From Microbacterium forte (GTDB taxonomy: Bacteria > Actinomycetota > Actinomycetes > Actinomycetales > Microbacteriaceae): a stretch of DNA of 64,000 nt. This document shows, piece after piece, positions 1 through 8,624 of the stretch. Location of the stretch: the NCBI RefSeq assembly GCF_031885415.1, contig NZ_CP116871.1, forward strand, positions 2,294,001-2,358,000, written 5' to 3'. Every line of letters begins with the position of its first letter. Within the stretch, counting starts at the first letter, position 1. Below the pieces are notes generated by a model, which saw only the letters and a program-made list of their open reading frames with translations, was not told the origin of the DNA and did not search any database. The position numbers were made by a program, and so were the translations under genes.

Positions 1-1044
1 GCGGAAGAAGGCGGCCGGCGCGCCCTCGATGCCCAGCGCGCTCGTGTCGATCCAGCCGATGTAGGTCGCATCCGGTTCGCGATAGATCGCGCCGGGAAGA
101 TGTTTGGCGACGAGCGACCCCAGAAGGTGCCGCGTCTCGGAGAGATACGCGAGCACCCCGTCGAGCCATGGCTTGCCCTCGCGATAGGCCGCGGTCGACG
201 CGACCACGCCGAGCGTCGCTGCGCCGTGCTGCACCGAGAACCCGAACCGGCGGTAGAGCTCCTGGTCGGCGTCATTGGACGTGATCAGCTGAGCGGTCTT
301 GAGCCCGGGGATGTTCCATGCCTTCGACGCGCTCGTGCCGGTGACGGTGTGCGCGGCCGTGGCCTCAGACACCGACGCATAGGGGATGAACGGCCGGCCG
401 TCGAAGCGCAGCGGCGCGTGGATCTCATCCGCGAACACCCGACCGCCGTGGCGCTCCACGATCTCGGCGAGCGCCTCGAGCTCGGCTCTCTCGACGACGG
501 TTCCGGTCGGGTTGTGCGGGTTGCAGAGCACGAGCGTGCGGGCACCGGCGGCGAACGCCTCATCGATGCGCTGCAGGTCGTGATGCCAGCGTCCGTCGAC
601 CTCGACACCGGGGATCTCGATCACCGGATGACCGATCGCGGGCAGATATGTCAGGAACGGCATATATGCGGGAGTGGGCACGATGACCGGTGATCCCGCG
701 GGTGCGTACTCCTCCACCGCGACGCGCAGCGCGGCCATCACGTCGGACACCGGATGCACGCGCTCCGGATCGATCGCCCAGTCGTACTCCCGCTGCATCC
801 ACTCGGCGGTCGCCTCACCGAGCCGGGCGGCCAGCGGGGGCGACAGGTATCCGAGGTTCTCTTCATCGATCGCTCGGTGCATGGCATCGGCGATCACGGG
901 CGCGACGCCGAAGTCCATCTCGGCGACCCACGCGCCGATGCGTCCAGGGTGCAGACTCCACTTGCGGCTCTCAGGTCGATCGAGGTCGAACCTCGTGCGG
1001 GAGTCGAACGGATGCGGGTCAGTGCGCGCGCGGTGATCGGTCAT
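1..1044 (-). CDS. PatB/MalY-type PLP-dependent C-S lyase (aminotransferase fold), 3' end outside window
   Basis: Fold-type I PLP enzyme of the MalY/PatB group, which usually cleaves cystathionine or other cysteine-S-conjugates to a thiol, pyruvate and ammonia in the cytoplasm. Visible are the substrate/PLP motif NPHNPTG near residues 175-181, the ADEIHAPL segment (PLP-ring aspartate) near 205-212, and the Schiff-base lysine in TSASKAWNIPG, about residue 241. 348 codons are present; the family is about 380-400 residues, so only the C-terminal tail is missing. The ATG at 1044 is chosen because an in-frame TGA lies 13 bases upstream. No strong ribosome site precedes it, so coupling to the small reading frame just upstream is possible. 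A transaminase role cannot be excluded. Confidence 0.9.
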   Translation of the reverse strand, partial: MTDHRARTDPHPFDSRTRFDLDRPESRKWSLHPGRIGAWVAEMDFGVAPVIADAMHRAIDEENLGYLSPPLAARLGEATAEWMQREYDWAIDPERVHPVSDVMAALRVAVEEYAPAGSPVIVPTPAYMPFLTYLPAIGHPVIEIPGVEVDGRWHHDLQRIDEAFAAGARTLVLCNPHNPTGTVVERAELEALAEIVERHGGRVFADEIHAPLRFDGRPFIPYASVSEATAAHTVTGTSASKAWNIPGLKTAQLITSNDADQELYRRFGFSVQHGAATLGVVASTAAYREGKPWLDGVLAYLSETRHLLGSLVAKHLPGAIYREPDATYIGWIDTSALGIEGAPAAFFR

Positions 1045-1056
1045 GGCGAGCGGCTC

Positions 1057-1164
1057 TCAGCAGCCCGCGAACCGACATCGAGCAGCGCCACCGGCACGAC
1101 GGGTGCTCACGCGGTCACCCGTCGCAGGTCGACCGGCGCGGTCGGTGGTCGTGATCTCAGACAC
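1057..1164 (-). CDS. possible 35-residue leader peptide upstream of the PatB-type gene
   Basis: A GTG codon at 1164 is preceded by GAAGGAG with a 5-base spacer, a stronger ribosome site than that of the enzyme downstream. The frame reads 35 codons, ends with two cysteines near its C-terminus (RCRFAGC), and stops 12 bases before the PatB-type start in the same frame. Cysteine-bearing leader peptides that control sulfur genes by attenuation are known in actinobacteria, and a cysteine-metabolism enzyme follows here. With only two cysteines and no visible terminator the call is tentative. It could be a chance frame whose ribosome site actually belongs to an alternative transcript. Confidence 0.35.
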   Translation of the reverse strand: MSEITTTDRAGRPATGDRVSTRRAGGAARCRFAGC

Positions 1165-1242
1165 GAGTACTCCTTCACAGCGTGAGCTTCCACACTAAGG
1201 AAGGTCCTGTCGTCGTGCGATTCTCGTTTCGGTGAGTGACGG

Positions 1243-2019
1243 TCAGGATGCCGCGTCGCGTCGGCCGGCGAAGGCGATCCCGCTCGCCGTGCGCACCAGC
1301 GTCGCGTTGTCGGGAGCGGTCCGCCCGTCGGGGAGGGAGAGCGTGTCTTCGAGTCCGATGCGCGAATCGAGTTCGAGCTCGACGGCGAGCGTGAACGCGG
1401 GCCACGCCGATCGCAGTTCCCCATGCAGCAGGATCGGGATGATCGGCTCGTCGAGCCGCACGTGCGCGATCAGCCCCTCGGCGTGGCGACGAACGACTTC
1501 GACGGCCTCGTCGGGCAGTTCGATGAGCACGCGTGTGCATCGGCTGCGGACAGGCGACTGAGTCCAGGCCTCGAGCCCAGTCGCGTCCCAGATGCCCGCT
1601 TCGACTCCGACTCCTCGGCTGAGCAGCAGCTCGGCCACGTCGTCAGCGCCGGCCTCGTGCCAGTTGACAGATGCGAAGTCCGGGAGGTCCGTCCACTCCG
1701 AGATCGCGGCCAGCCGCCGCTCGACATCGGGCTCGATCCACGCTCCGGTCGTCACACCGATCGGCGCCTCGGGGCACGCGGCCCTCAAAGCCCGCAGCCA
1801 CCGCCCGACGTCAGCGGCAGCCAGGCTGTCGCGCCCCGCGGCATCCTTCGGGTGCACATGGATCTCGGTCGCTCCCGCGGCCACGGCCCGCGCCGCATCA
1901 GCTGCGGAGAGGGCTGCGTCGGCGCTCAGTGCCGGATGCTCTGTTGCCGAACGGGCGCCGTTGATGCAGGCCTGCAACAGCATCCGTCGGTCTGATCGGT
2001 CCAACGAATCGCCGCCCAT
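1243..2019 (-). CDS. BKACE family (DUF849) beta-keto acid cleavage enzyme
   Basis: 258-residue TIM-barrel protein of the beta-keto acid cleavage enzyme family. Its members condense a beta-keto acid with acetyl-CoA to give acetoacetyl-CoA and an amine or acyl product; lysine fermentation Kce is the classical example. The N-terminal block NGARS...HPAL and the zinc-binding pair in EIHVHPKDAAG (His54 and His56) are present. It is somewhat shorter than the usual 270-310 residues. The ATG at 2019 overlaps the stop of the DUF2188-like gene by one base (TGATG), arguing for coupled translation; an internal Met13 just before the first conserved strand is an alternative start. The substrate cannot be read from the sequence. 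Confidence 0.85.
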   Translation of the reverse strand: MGGDSLDRSDRRMLLQACINGARSATEHPALSADAALSAADAARAVAAGATEIHVHPKDAAGRDSLAAADVGRWLRALRAACPEAPIGVTTGAWIEPDVERRLAAISEWTDLPDFASVNWHEAGADDVAELLLSRGVGVEAGIWDATGLEAWTQSPVRSRCTRVLIELPDEAVEVVRRHAEGLIAHVRLDEPIIPILLHGELRSAWPAFTLAVELELDSRIGLEDTLSLPDGRTAPDNATLVRTASGIAFAGRRDAAS

Positions 2020-2246
2020 CAGTTCATGAGGTCGCGCGGATGCCAGTCATACAGATTTCCGGTGTCGGATGGTCCCTCGTCGGTGCGCACGGTGTGCTGC
2101 ACCTGACGCGCCGCCGCAGCTCCGCGGCCGGCCCGGACGGCTTCGTCTTGGGTCCCGAAGCTGGAACCCAGGGTGCGGGATTCGCCCTCGATGCGGTTGA
2201 ACCAGATCCCGTCACGCTGGAAGGTCTCGATGTCGCCTGCGGCCAT
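2019..2246 (-). CDS. small DUF2188-like protein
   Basis: 75-residue soluble protein. A compact region with the pattern W-x-N-x-I-x-G-E-S-R, then FGTQDEAVRAGR and an alanine-rich helix, resembles the DUF2188 fold, in which a short beta-hairpin is followed by an EA-type helix. The function of that family is unknown. The start at 2246 has AAAGGA upstream at a suitable distance. It is the first gene of a two-gene unit with the BKACE enzyme, whose start codon overlaps its stop. Family assignment is by pattern only and moderately sure; that it is a gene is well supported by spacing, coupling and codon usage. Confidence 0.7.
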   Translation of the reverse strand: MAAGDIETFQRDGIWFNRIEGESRTLGSSFGTQDEAVRAGRGAAAARQVQHTVRTDEGPSDTGNLYDWHPRDLMN

Positions 2247-2437
2247 GCCACGTCCTTTCGATCTGCCTCCTTTCTACGTGACGGGCCTGACACCGGGTGA
2301 GCCCCTTGACAGTGTGCCGCCCCGTCGTCAGACGAGTCATGAGCGTCGCGATGAGGGTCGAAAGAGCGGACCATTCACCAAATAGTCGCGACGTCAAGCC
2401 CTGTGACGAGCTCTGCTCGTGCGGTTTACGGTTATCA

Positions 2438-2458
2438 GATGCATGACCCGGATGCATC
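2438..2458. promoter_or_regulatory. inverted repeat GATGCAT-N7-ATGCATC before the kinase gene
   Basis: Perfect 7-base arms separated by 7 bases, ending four bases before the AGGGAG ribosome site of the kinase gene. It could be a repressor site or, in the mRNA, a hairpin next to the ribosome site. A second small palindrome, CGAGC-TCT-GCTCG, lies about 20 bases further upstream. There is no experimental or family basis for assigning a regulator. Confidence 0.4.
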
Positions 2459-2473
2459 AGCAGGGAGCAAGTG

Positions 2474-3952
2474 ATGACGTTGGAAGTGGTCTCGCCCACG
2501 GCTGCACTCCTCGACGGACGGTACGTGCTGCACGACCGCGTCGGGCAGGGCGGCATGGCGACCGTCTATCGTGCTGAAGACACGCACCTCGGACGCATCG
2601 TCGCGATCAAGATGATCCACGGCGAGGGCCCGGTCGCATCGATCGAGCGGGCGCACACCGAGAAGGCGCTTCTCGCGTCGCTGAGTCACCCTTCGCTCGT
2701 GACGCTCTACGACGCGCAGCTCGTCCCCGGGCGCCCCCAATACCTCGTCATGGAGTTCGTCGACGGACCGACCCTCGCCGCGCGCATGGCCGAAGGCCCG
2801 CTGCCACCCCGAGACGTCGCGCGCATCACTCGCGACCTCGCCGAGGGACTGGCCGCGGTGCACGCAGCGGGGATCGTGCACCGTGACGTCAAGCCGTCGA
2901 ACGTGCTGCTGGCACGGGGTCGGTCGGGCCGGCCTCTCGCCGCGAAGCTCGCCGACTTCGGCATCGCCACGTCGATCGAGGACACTCGGCTCACGACGCC
3001 GGGGATCGTGCTCGGCACACTCACCTATATGGCTCCGGAGCAGCTGCGCGACGCCGCCCCCGGCACTCCGGTCGATATCTTCGCGCTGGGCCTGGTCGTA
3101 CTCGAAGCCCTCTCGGGGGAGACCGGATACGCCGCGCTCGGCTCCGGACGCGCGGCGGCGATCGCCCGCCTCGCGCAACCGCCGAGGATCTCCGAGACGG
3201 TTCCCCAGGAGTGGCGCGATCTGCTGACCCGCATGACGCGGCTCGAGCCCGAAGAGCGACCGACCGCGGCCGAGGTCGCTCGTGCAGCGCGAGGTCTGCT
3301 GCGGGGCTACGCGTCTGACGCCAACGGTTCCGCAGTCGCTGCGGCGGCGGCAGCCATCGTCGCGTCGGCCGGAGCGGATCCTGTGGCAAGCACGGCGCCG
3401 GTGGAGGATGCCGGTGCGGATTCAGCTCGCGGCGGGACTCCGCCGAGTGAGGCTGTCGTCGGTCAGCCGGACGGCAGCGCCGCACCGCCGGCGGCGCCGG
3501 AGGCCGCTGCCAGCCCGACAACCCGGACGACGCAGATCGCCGGCACCACCGGCGCGACGGCGGTGCTCGATGCGTCGTCACTCCCGCCGACGCGAGTGCG
3601 CACGCGTCCCCACCCCCGCCGACGAATGCTCGTCGGCGCAGCGGGACTCGTCGCGACGGGCGCACTCGTCGTGGGTCTCGCGGCCTTCACCGCGCCGAAC
3701 CCCGATCTCGGCCGACTCGCGTCGGCTGTGGCGGCTCGCACCGCCGTGACGCCTGCGGAGACCACGCCCGCAGAAACCGTGACCGAAGAGGCCCCCGCCG
3801 CACCGGTCGAGGTCGTCACTGACTCGGGCAATCAGGGCAACGGCAACAAAGAAGACAAGGCCGACAAGGGCAACCCGGGGAACTCCGGGAACTCGGGGAA
3901 CTCGGACAAGGGCCAGTCCAACGGCAAGGCGCCGAAGGAGAAGGACAAGTAG
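2474..3952 (+). CDS. PknB-type membrane Ser/Thr protein kinase
   Basis: 492-residue Hanks-type kinase. The N-terminal catalytic domain (about 15-275) has the glycine loop GQGGMATVY, the ATP lysine in VAIKM (Lys46), the catalytic loop HRDVKPSN (Asp138), DFG at 161-163 and the MAPEQ activation-loop end. An Ala/Pro-rich juxtamembrane linker of about 110 residues leads to one transmembrane helix (about 385-405). The outer tail rich in Asn, Gly, Lys and Asp (NSGNSGNS) has no PASTA repeats, so it is not a PknB ortholog with peptidoglycan-sensing repeats. The ATG at 2474 is six bases from AGGGAG; the GTG at 2471 is too close. It stands alone, without a linked phosphatase or FHA gene. Confidence 0.95.
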   Translation: MTLEVVSPTAALLDGRYVLHDRVGQGGMATVYRAEDTHLGRIVAIKMIHGEGPVASIERAHTEKALLASLSHPSLVTLYDAQLVPGRPQYLVMEFVDGPTLAARMAEGPLPPRDVARITRDLAEGLAAVHAAGIVHRDVKPSNVLLARGRSGRPLAAKLADFGIATSIEDTRLTTPGIVLGTLTYMAPEQLRDAAPGTPVDIFALGLVVLEALSGETGYAALGSGRAAAIARLAQPPRISETVPQEWRDLLTRMTRLEPEERPTAAEVARAARGLLRGYASDANGSAVAAAAAAIVASAGADPVASTAPVEDAGADSARGGTPPSEAVVGQPDGSAAPPAAPEAAASPTTRTTQIAGTTGATAVLDASSLPPTRVRTRPHPRRRMLVGAAGLVATGALVVGLAAFTAPNPDLGRLASAVAARTAVTPAETTPAETVTEEAPAAPVEVVTDSGNQGNGNKEDKADKGNPGNSGNSGNSDKGQSNGKAPKEKDK

Positions 3953-4014
3953 CACTGGCGAACACTCCGCGCTCGGCAGGTTCGTGCATGCGGCGGGGTG
4001 GGTTCCGCGTCTCG

Positions 4015-4065
4015 GTTGACACCTCTCGTCGGTATCCCCTCGGAACACCGACAGCAGGTGCCAAC
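4015..4065. terminator. possible terminator or long hairpin after the kinase gene
   Basis: Nested inverted repeat: outer arms GTTGACACCT and AGGTGCCAAC (one mismatch), inner arms GTCGGT and ACCGAC. It lies between two convergent genes, so it could end transcripts from both sides. There is no T-run, which is common for actinobacterial hairpins. Confidence 0.35.
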
Positions 4066-4126
4066 CCAAAAACTCGACCGCCGACGCCGTCGCCCGGCCG
4101 CGACGGCGCGACAGTCTCGCTGTGCG

Positions 4127-4588
4127 TCAGCCCGCGTAGGCGGCCCGCACGTCGAGCACCCAGGTCACGCCGAAGCGGTCGGTGAGCATCCCGAACCCGG
4201 GCGACCACGCCGACGCGGCGAGCGGCTCGACGATCGAGGCGCCGTCTGCGAGAGCGTCCCAGTATCCGGTGAGCTCGTCGAGCGAGTCGGCGCGCAGCGA
4301 CTGGAAAAAGGAGCGGTCGGTGATCGTCATCCCGTTCTCCCGCGAGGTCGTGCCTGCGGTCGCGTCAGAGTCATCCGCGCCGGGGATGTCGTATGCCATC
4401 AACCGGAAGCCGTCGGCGTTCTCGACCTGCCCGAACACGATCTTGTCGGCGCCGGGCACGCCCGCAGGCATCCCGAAGTCGCCGTAGGTGGCGAGTGTCG
4501 GCTCGCCGCCGAAGACAGCTCCGTAGAACTCGAGCGCCTGGCGAGCGGTGCCGCGGAAGTTCAGGTGGGTGGTGGTTGCGATGCTCAT
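4127..4588 (-). CDS. VOC / PhnB-like glyoxalase-fold protein
   Basis: 153-residue protein of the vicinal oxygen chelate superfamily, PhnB/3-demethylubiquinone methyltransferase-like branch. Typical features are LNFRGTARQALEFYGAVFGG at the N-terminus, an F-G-M-P strand, and a C-terminal GVTWVLD strand. Enzymatic function in this branch is rarely known. The ATG at 4588 follows GAGGAGA by 5 bases; a longer frame reaches 4636 but lacks a ribosome site. It is divergent from a WYL-domain regulator across a short region with a perfect inverted repeat, a pairing that often marks a regulator and its target. Redox or stress detoxification is a guess. Confidence 0.9.
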   Translation of the reverse strand: MSIATTTHLNFRGTARQALEFYGAVFGGEPTLATYGDFGMPAGVPGADKIVFGQVENADGFRLMAYDIPGADDSDATAGTTSRENGMTITDRSFFQSLRADSLDELTGYWDALADGASIVEPLAASAWSPGFGMLTDRFGVTWVLDVRAAYAG

Positions 4589-4646
4589 GATGTCTCCTCG
4601 ATCGTCGTGCGGCGGATTCGCCGTCGAGACCAACACTCACAGCAGA

Positions 4647-4667
4647 AGAGGACAGTTTCGGTCCTCT
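4647..4667. promoter_or_regulatory. perfect inverted repeat AGAGGAC-N7-GTCCTCT, candidate operator of the WYL regulator
   Basis: Two exact 7-base arms separated by AGTTTCG lie in the 91-base space between the divergent VOC gene and the WYL regulator gene, 12 bases before the regulator start. The position suits autoregulation and control of both genes. Which protein binds it is inferred from position only. Confidence 0.55.
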
Positions 4668-4679
4668 ACCTGACGCAGA

Positions 4680-5630
4680 ATGGATGCCATGACCGGCAGC
4701 TCCTCGCGCATGCTCGCCCTGCTCTCGCTGCTGCAGACGCAGCGCGACTGGCCGGGGCAGGTGCTCGCCGACCGCCTCGACGTCACACCGCGCACGGTGC
4801 GCCGAGACGTCGACCGCCTGCGCGAACTGGGCTATCGGATCAGCGCGATCAAGGGCCCTGACGGCGGATACCGGTTGGCCGCCGGCTCCGAGCTTCCTCC
4901 TCTTCTCTTCGACGACGAGCAGGCCGTCGCCATCGCGGTCGCGCTGCAGAGCGTCTCGGCCACGGGGATCGACATCGACGAGGGCGCCGCTCGTGCGCTC
5001 GCCACCGTGCGCCAAGTGATGCCATCGCGCCTGCGGCACCGGGTCGACGGCATCCGCTTCACCGGCGTCGAGAACGAGACCCGGGTGGATCCCGCGGTGC
5101 TCGAGGCCGTCAGCGCCGCGGTACGCGACCGGCACGTGCTCCGCTTCGACTACGGCGACCACGACCGCCCGGCCCGGCGCACCGAGCCGCACGCCGTCGT
5201 CGCCCGCGAAGGACGCTGGTACCTGCTCGCGTGGGATCTCGAGGCCGACGACTGGCGCACCTTCCGGCTCGATCGGATGACGCCGCGCATCCCGACCGGC
5301 CCCGCCTTCACGCCGCGCGAACTTCCCGCCGCCGACGCGCAGACCTACCTCGCGGCTCGCGCGAAGGGATCGGATGCCGAGGACCGCTGGCCCTGCATCG
5401 GCGAGCTCGTGCTCGACCTGCCCACCTACGAGGTCGCGCAGTGGATCGGCCGCGATGGCACGGTGGAGCCCATCGACGACGTTTCGTGTCGCGTCACGGT
5501 CGGGTCGTGGTCGTGGGTCGGCATCCTCGCGTCGATCGCCCGCTTCGATGCGCCGTTCACGGTCGTCGGGCCACCCGCTCTGGCGGATGCTGCTCGCACC
5601 CTCACGGGGCGGTTCGCCGCCGCATCCTGA
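4680..5630 (+). CDS. YafY-type transcriptional regulator with HTH and WYL domains
   Basis: 316-residue regulator. An N-terminal winged helix (about 10-60, LADRLDVTPRTVRRDVDRLRELGY) of HTH_11/DeoR type is followed by a WYL domain (about 140-215) with the REGRWYLLAWD core, then a C-terminal WCX extension. WYL domains bind small ligands or nucleic acid and are also found in regulators of stress and defence loci; here the neighbour is only a VOC protein. Start choice is ATG 4680, with ATG 4689 as an alternative; neither has a clear ribosome site. The inverted repeat just upstream is the likely operator. Confidence 0.92.
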   Translation: MDAMTGSSSRMLALLSLLQTQRDWPGQVLADRLDVTPRTVRRDVDRLRELGYRISAIKGPDGGYRLAAGSELPPLLFDDEQAVAIAVALQSVSATGIDIDEGAARALATVRQVMPSRLRHRVDGIRFTGVENETRVDPAVLEAVSAAVRDRHVLRFDYGDHDRPARRTEPHAVVAREGRWYLLAWDLEADDWRTFRLDRMTPRIPTGPAFTPRELPAADAQTYLAARAKGSDAEDRWPCIGELVLDLPTYEVAQWIGRDGTVEPIDDVSCRVTVGSWSWVGILASIARFDAPFTVVGPPALADAARTLTGRFAAAS

Positions 5631-5652
5631 TCTGCGGCCTGCATCGCTTCCC

Positions 5653-5740
5653 GTGCGTGGTCAAATGTGCATGCTCCAGCGTTGATTCGGATGCCTTTTC
5701 GACCACGCACCCGGTTCAGGATGCGTTTTCGACCACGCAC
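5653..5740. repeat. dispersed palindromic repeat, TTTTCGACCAC family, copy A
   Basis: GTGCGTGGTC at 5653-5662 is matched by GACCACGCAC at 5701-5710 and again at 5731-5740. The last two are each preceded by GGATGC(C/G)TTTTC, so the right half is duplicated in tandem. The same core, GTGGTCRAAAACGCA and its reverse, recurs at 25000-25087 and 41641-41700, always between genes. It looks like a REP-type element; it may also act as a transcription end between the WYL gene and purL. Confidence 0.6.
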
Positions 5741-5785
5741 TCGTCTTGCTCCTCCGCCCGGGCGATCGGCCACAGCATCCCCCGG

Positions 5786-5827
5786 TAGACTGGCCATGCC
5801 CCGCCGGCCCCTCATCTAGGAGTGCGC
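5786..5827 (+). promoter_or_regulatory. purL promoter -10 box and ribosome site
   Basis: TAGACT at 5786-5791 fits the actinobacterial -10 consensus, and AGGAG at 5818-5822 lies five bases before the GTG at 5828. This ribosome site decides the start: the in-frame GTG at 5822 overlaps the AGGAG itself and cannot use it. Confidence 0.5.
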
Positions 5828-8161
5828 GTGACCACCGCCCCTGCACCTGCCCACAAGCACGTCCCCGACTCCGTCGAGAACGCAGCCGCGACTCCGGAGA
5901 AGGAACAGCCCTACGCAGCGCTGGGCCTCAAGGACGACGAGTACGCCCGCATCAGGGAGATCCTGGGCCGCCGCCCGACCTCCGGTGAGCTGGCCATGTA
6001 CTCCGTGATGTGGTCGGAGCACTGCTCCTACAAGTCGTCGAAGAACTACCTGCGCCGTTTCGGCCAGAAGGTCTCAGACGAGATGAAGGAACGCCTGATG
6101 GTGGGCATGGGCCAGAACGCGGGCGTCATCGACGTCGGCGAGGGCTGGGCCGTCACCTTCAAGGCCGAGTCGCACAACCACCCCTCGTTCATCGAGCCGT
6201 TCCAGGGAGCAGCTACCGGCGTCGGCGGCATCGTCCGCGACATCATCTCGATGGGCGCACGCCCGGTCGCGATCATGGACGCCCTGCGTTTCGGCGCGAT
6301 CGACCACCCCGACACCGCCCGCGTCGTGCACGGCGTGACCAGCGGCATCAGCTTCTACGGCAACTGCCTGGGCCTTCCGAACATCGGCGGCGAGACGGTC
6401 TTCGACTCCGTCTACCAGGCCAACCCGCTCGTCAACGCGCTCGCGGTCGGCGTCCTTCGCCACGAAGACCTCAAGCTCGCCAATGCCACGGGCGTCGGCA
6501 ACAAGGTCGTGCTGTTCGGCGCCCGCACGGGTGGCGACGGCATCGGCGGCGCCAGCATCCTGGCATCCGACTCGTTCGACAGCACCGGACCCACCAAGCG
6601 CCCCGCGGTGCAGGTGGGCGACCCGTTCGCCGAGAAGGTGCTCATCGAGTGCTGCCTCGAGCTCTACCGCGACGAGCTCGTCGAGGCGATCCAAGACCTC
6701 GGTGCCGCGGGAATCTCGTGCGCGACCAGCGAGCTCGCGGCCAACGGCAACAGCGGCATGAAGGTCTCGCTCGACAACGTCCTGCTGCGCGACCCCTCGC
6801 TCACGGCTGAGGAGATCCTCATGTCGGAGTCGCAGGAGCGCATGATGGCGATCGTCGCCCCCGAGAAGCTCGACGCGTTCCTCGCGGTCGTGCAGAAGTG
6901 GGACGTCGAGACGTCGGTGCTGGGCGAGGTCACCGGAGACGGCCGCCTCATCATCGACTGGCAGGGCGAGCGCATCGTCGACGTCGACCCCTCGACCGTC
7001 GCGGTCGACGGCCCGGTCTACGACCGCCCGGTCGCGTACCCGACGTGGATCGACGCACTGCAGGCGGATGCCGCCGAGAACCTGCCCCGCTCGAACGACC
7101 CCGAGGTGCTGCGCGAGCAGTTCCTCGACCTGGTCGCCTCACCGAACCTGGCCGACACCCGCTGGATCACCAACCAGTACGACTACTACGTGCTCGGCAA
7201 CACGGCCCTCTCGTTCCCCGATGACGCCGGCATGATCCGCGTCGACGAGGAGTCGGGTCTCGGCTTCGCGATCTCGACCGACGCGAACGGCCGCTACTGC
7301 CAGCTCGACCCGTATGCGGGGGCGCAGCTGGCCCTGGCCGAGGCGTACCGCAACGTCGCCGTCACCGGTGCCGTGCCCACCGCGATCACCGACTGCCTGA
7401 ACTTCGGCTCTCCCGAGAACCCCGAGGTCATGTGGCAGTTCGGGCAGACCGTCGACGGTCTCGCCGACGGATGCTACGAGCTCGGCACCCCGGTCACCGG
7501 CGGCAACGTCTCGTTCTACAACCAGACCGGCGACGTGCCGATCCACCCGACCCCGCTCGTCGGCGTGCTCGGCATCATCGACGACGTCTCGCGCCGCATC
7601 CCCTCGGGATGGCAGGACGAGGGCCAGAACATCTACCTGCTCGGCACGACCTCGACCGAGCTGTCGGGTTCTGCGTGGGCCGAGACCGTGCACCAGCACC
7701 TCGGCGGACTGCCCCCGAAGGTCGACCTCGCGGGCGAGAAGCGCCTCGCAGGTCTGCTCGGTGCGGCACGCGACGAGTGGCTGATCTCGTCGGCGCACGA
7801 CGTGTCGGAGGGTGGCCTCGCACAGGCCCTCGCCGAGGGCGTCTCACGCTTCGGGGTCGGCGCACGCGTCTGGCTCAACGAGATCATCGAGCGCGACGGA
7901 GTGGATGCTGCGACCGCACTGTTCTCCGAGTCGACCGGTCGCGTCATCGTGACTGTCCCGCGTGAGGACGACGTGAAGTTCCGTGGGCTCTGCGAGGGCC
8001 GCGACTACCCCGTGATGCGCATCGGCGTGACCGACTCCGAGGGCGCGAAGCTCGAGGTGCAGGACGTCTTCACGGTTCCCGTCGCCGAGATCCGCGAGCG
8101 CTCGCAGGCCACTCTGCCCGCCGCCTTCGGCCCGACCGTCAGCGAGCCGGTCAGCGCATGA
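5828..8161 (+). CDS. purL: phosphoribosylformylglycinamidine synthase subunit PurL
   Basis: 777-residue synthetase subunit of FGAM synthase, which converts FGAR, glutamine-derived ammonia and ATP to FGAM in purine synthesis, together with PurQ and PurS. The small-PurL type is shown by length and by the two repeated AIRS-like halves. Visible are the [10 protein letters not shown] block near the N-terminus, the nucleotide-binding [20 protein letters not shown] region, GDGIGGAS, and in the second half TDCLNFG and [13 protein letters not shown] 5828 is chosen from the ribosome site. purQ and purS are not in the window, so the complex genes are split here. The stop overlaps a small membrane protein gene. 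Confidence 0.97.
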   Translation: MTTAPAPAHKHVPDSVENAAATPEKEQPYAALGLKDDEYARIREILGRRPTSGELAMYSVMWSEHCSYKSSKNYLRRFGQKVSDEMKERLMVGMGQNAGVIDVGEGWAVTFKAESHNHPSFIEPFQGAATGVGGIVRDIISMGARPVAIMDALRFGAIDHPDTARVVHGVTSGISFYGNCLGLPNIGGETVFDSVYQANPLVNALAVGVLRHEDLKLANATGVGNKVVLFGARTGGDGIGGASILASDSFDSTGPTKRPAVQVGDPFAEKVLIECCLELYRDELVEAIQDLGAAGISCATSELAANGNSGMKVSLDNVLLRDPSLTAEEILMSESQERMMAIVAPEKLDAFLAVVQKWDVETSVLGEVTGDGRLIIDWQGERIVDVDPSTVAVDGPVYDRPVAYPTWIDALQADAAENLPRSNDPEVLREQFLDLVASPNLADTRWITNQYDYYVLGNTALSFPDDAGMIRVDEESGLGFAISTDANGRYCQLDPYAGAQLALAEAYRNVAVTGAVPTAITDCLNFGSPENPEVMWQFGQTVDGLADGCYELGTPVTGGNVSFYNQTGDVPIHPTPLVGVLGIIDDVSRRIPSGWQDEGQNIYLLGTTSTELSGSAWAETVHQHLGGLPPKVDLAGEKRLAGLLGAARDEWLISSAHDVSEGGLAQALAEGVSRFGVGARVWLNEIIERDGVDAATALFSESTGRVIVTVPREDDVKFRGLCEGRDYPVMRIGVTDSEGAKLEVQDVFTVPVAEIRERSQATLPAAFGPTVSEPVSA

Positions 8162-8301
8162 GCGGTGACGGCCTGAGCGAGGACTACGGCGACCTGGGCG
8201 AGAAGCGCAATCGCCGCCTGCGCATCGTCGCCTGGAGCGTCATCATCGCGCTCATCCTCGGCGGCGGCGGCGCGACCGTCATCACACTGCTGCTCGGCTG
8301 A
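8158..8301 (+). CDS. 47-residue single-pass membrane protein overlapping purL
   Basis: ATG at 8158 overlaps the purL stop in an ATGA arrangement, so it should be translated by coupling. The product has a charged N-terminus ([16 protein letters not shown]), then one hydrophobic helix (about residues 24-46) with a glycine run GGGGATV, and ends directly after it. Topology by the positive-inside rule puts the N-terminus in the cytoplasm. No known domain is recognisable. The overlap with purL suggests a fixed linkage, but a role in purine synthesis is not implied by anything else. Confidence 0.75.
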   Translation: MSGDGLSEDYGDLGEKRNRRLRIVAWSVIIALILGGGGATVITLLLG

Positions 8302-8624
8302 GTTCGGGTCCTCCTCCTTCGGGTGCCGAGGCGGGTCGGGTGCTCCTTTGCGCCTGCCCTCCTCGCCCTGCCTCCCTCCTTCGTCCTGCCTGCCGCCCTC
8401 CTGCGGGGCATGACTTCGGACTCGACGGTCGACACTCGGGTGACCGGGTCACCTCGACCGCATGTCGCTGCCTGCAGTCCGAATCTGTGCCCGGGCAATC
8501 GCCCGCGTCCTCTTCTACACCGGCACCCGCTCGTCCGGGGATGTCAACGGAACCCGAGAACGAGCATCCGAATGTAGGCGCCCCCGCGAAGGATTCGAGG
8601 CATCACAGATCCAAGGGGGATGCC
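8302..8624. other. intergenic region without a recognised gene
   Basis: About 320 bases with T/C-rich stretches and no convincing reading frame on either strand. A perfect GGTGACC-G-GGTCACC palindrome lies at 8439-8453 and could be a regulatory site for the following gene. The ribosome site AAGGGGG of the DUF2786 gene is at its right end. Confidence 0.6.
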
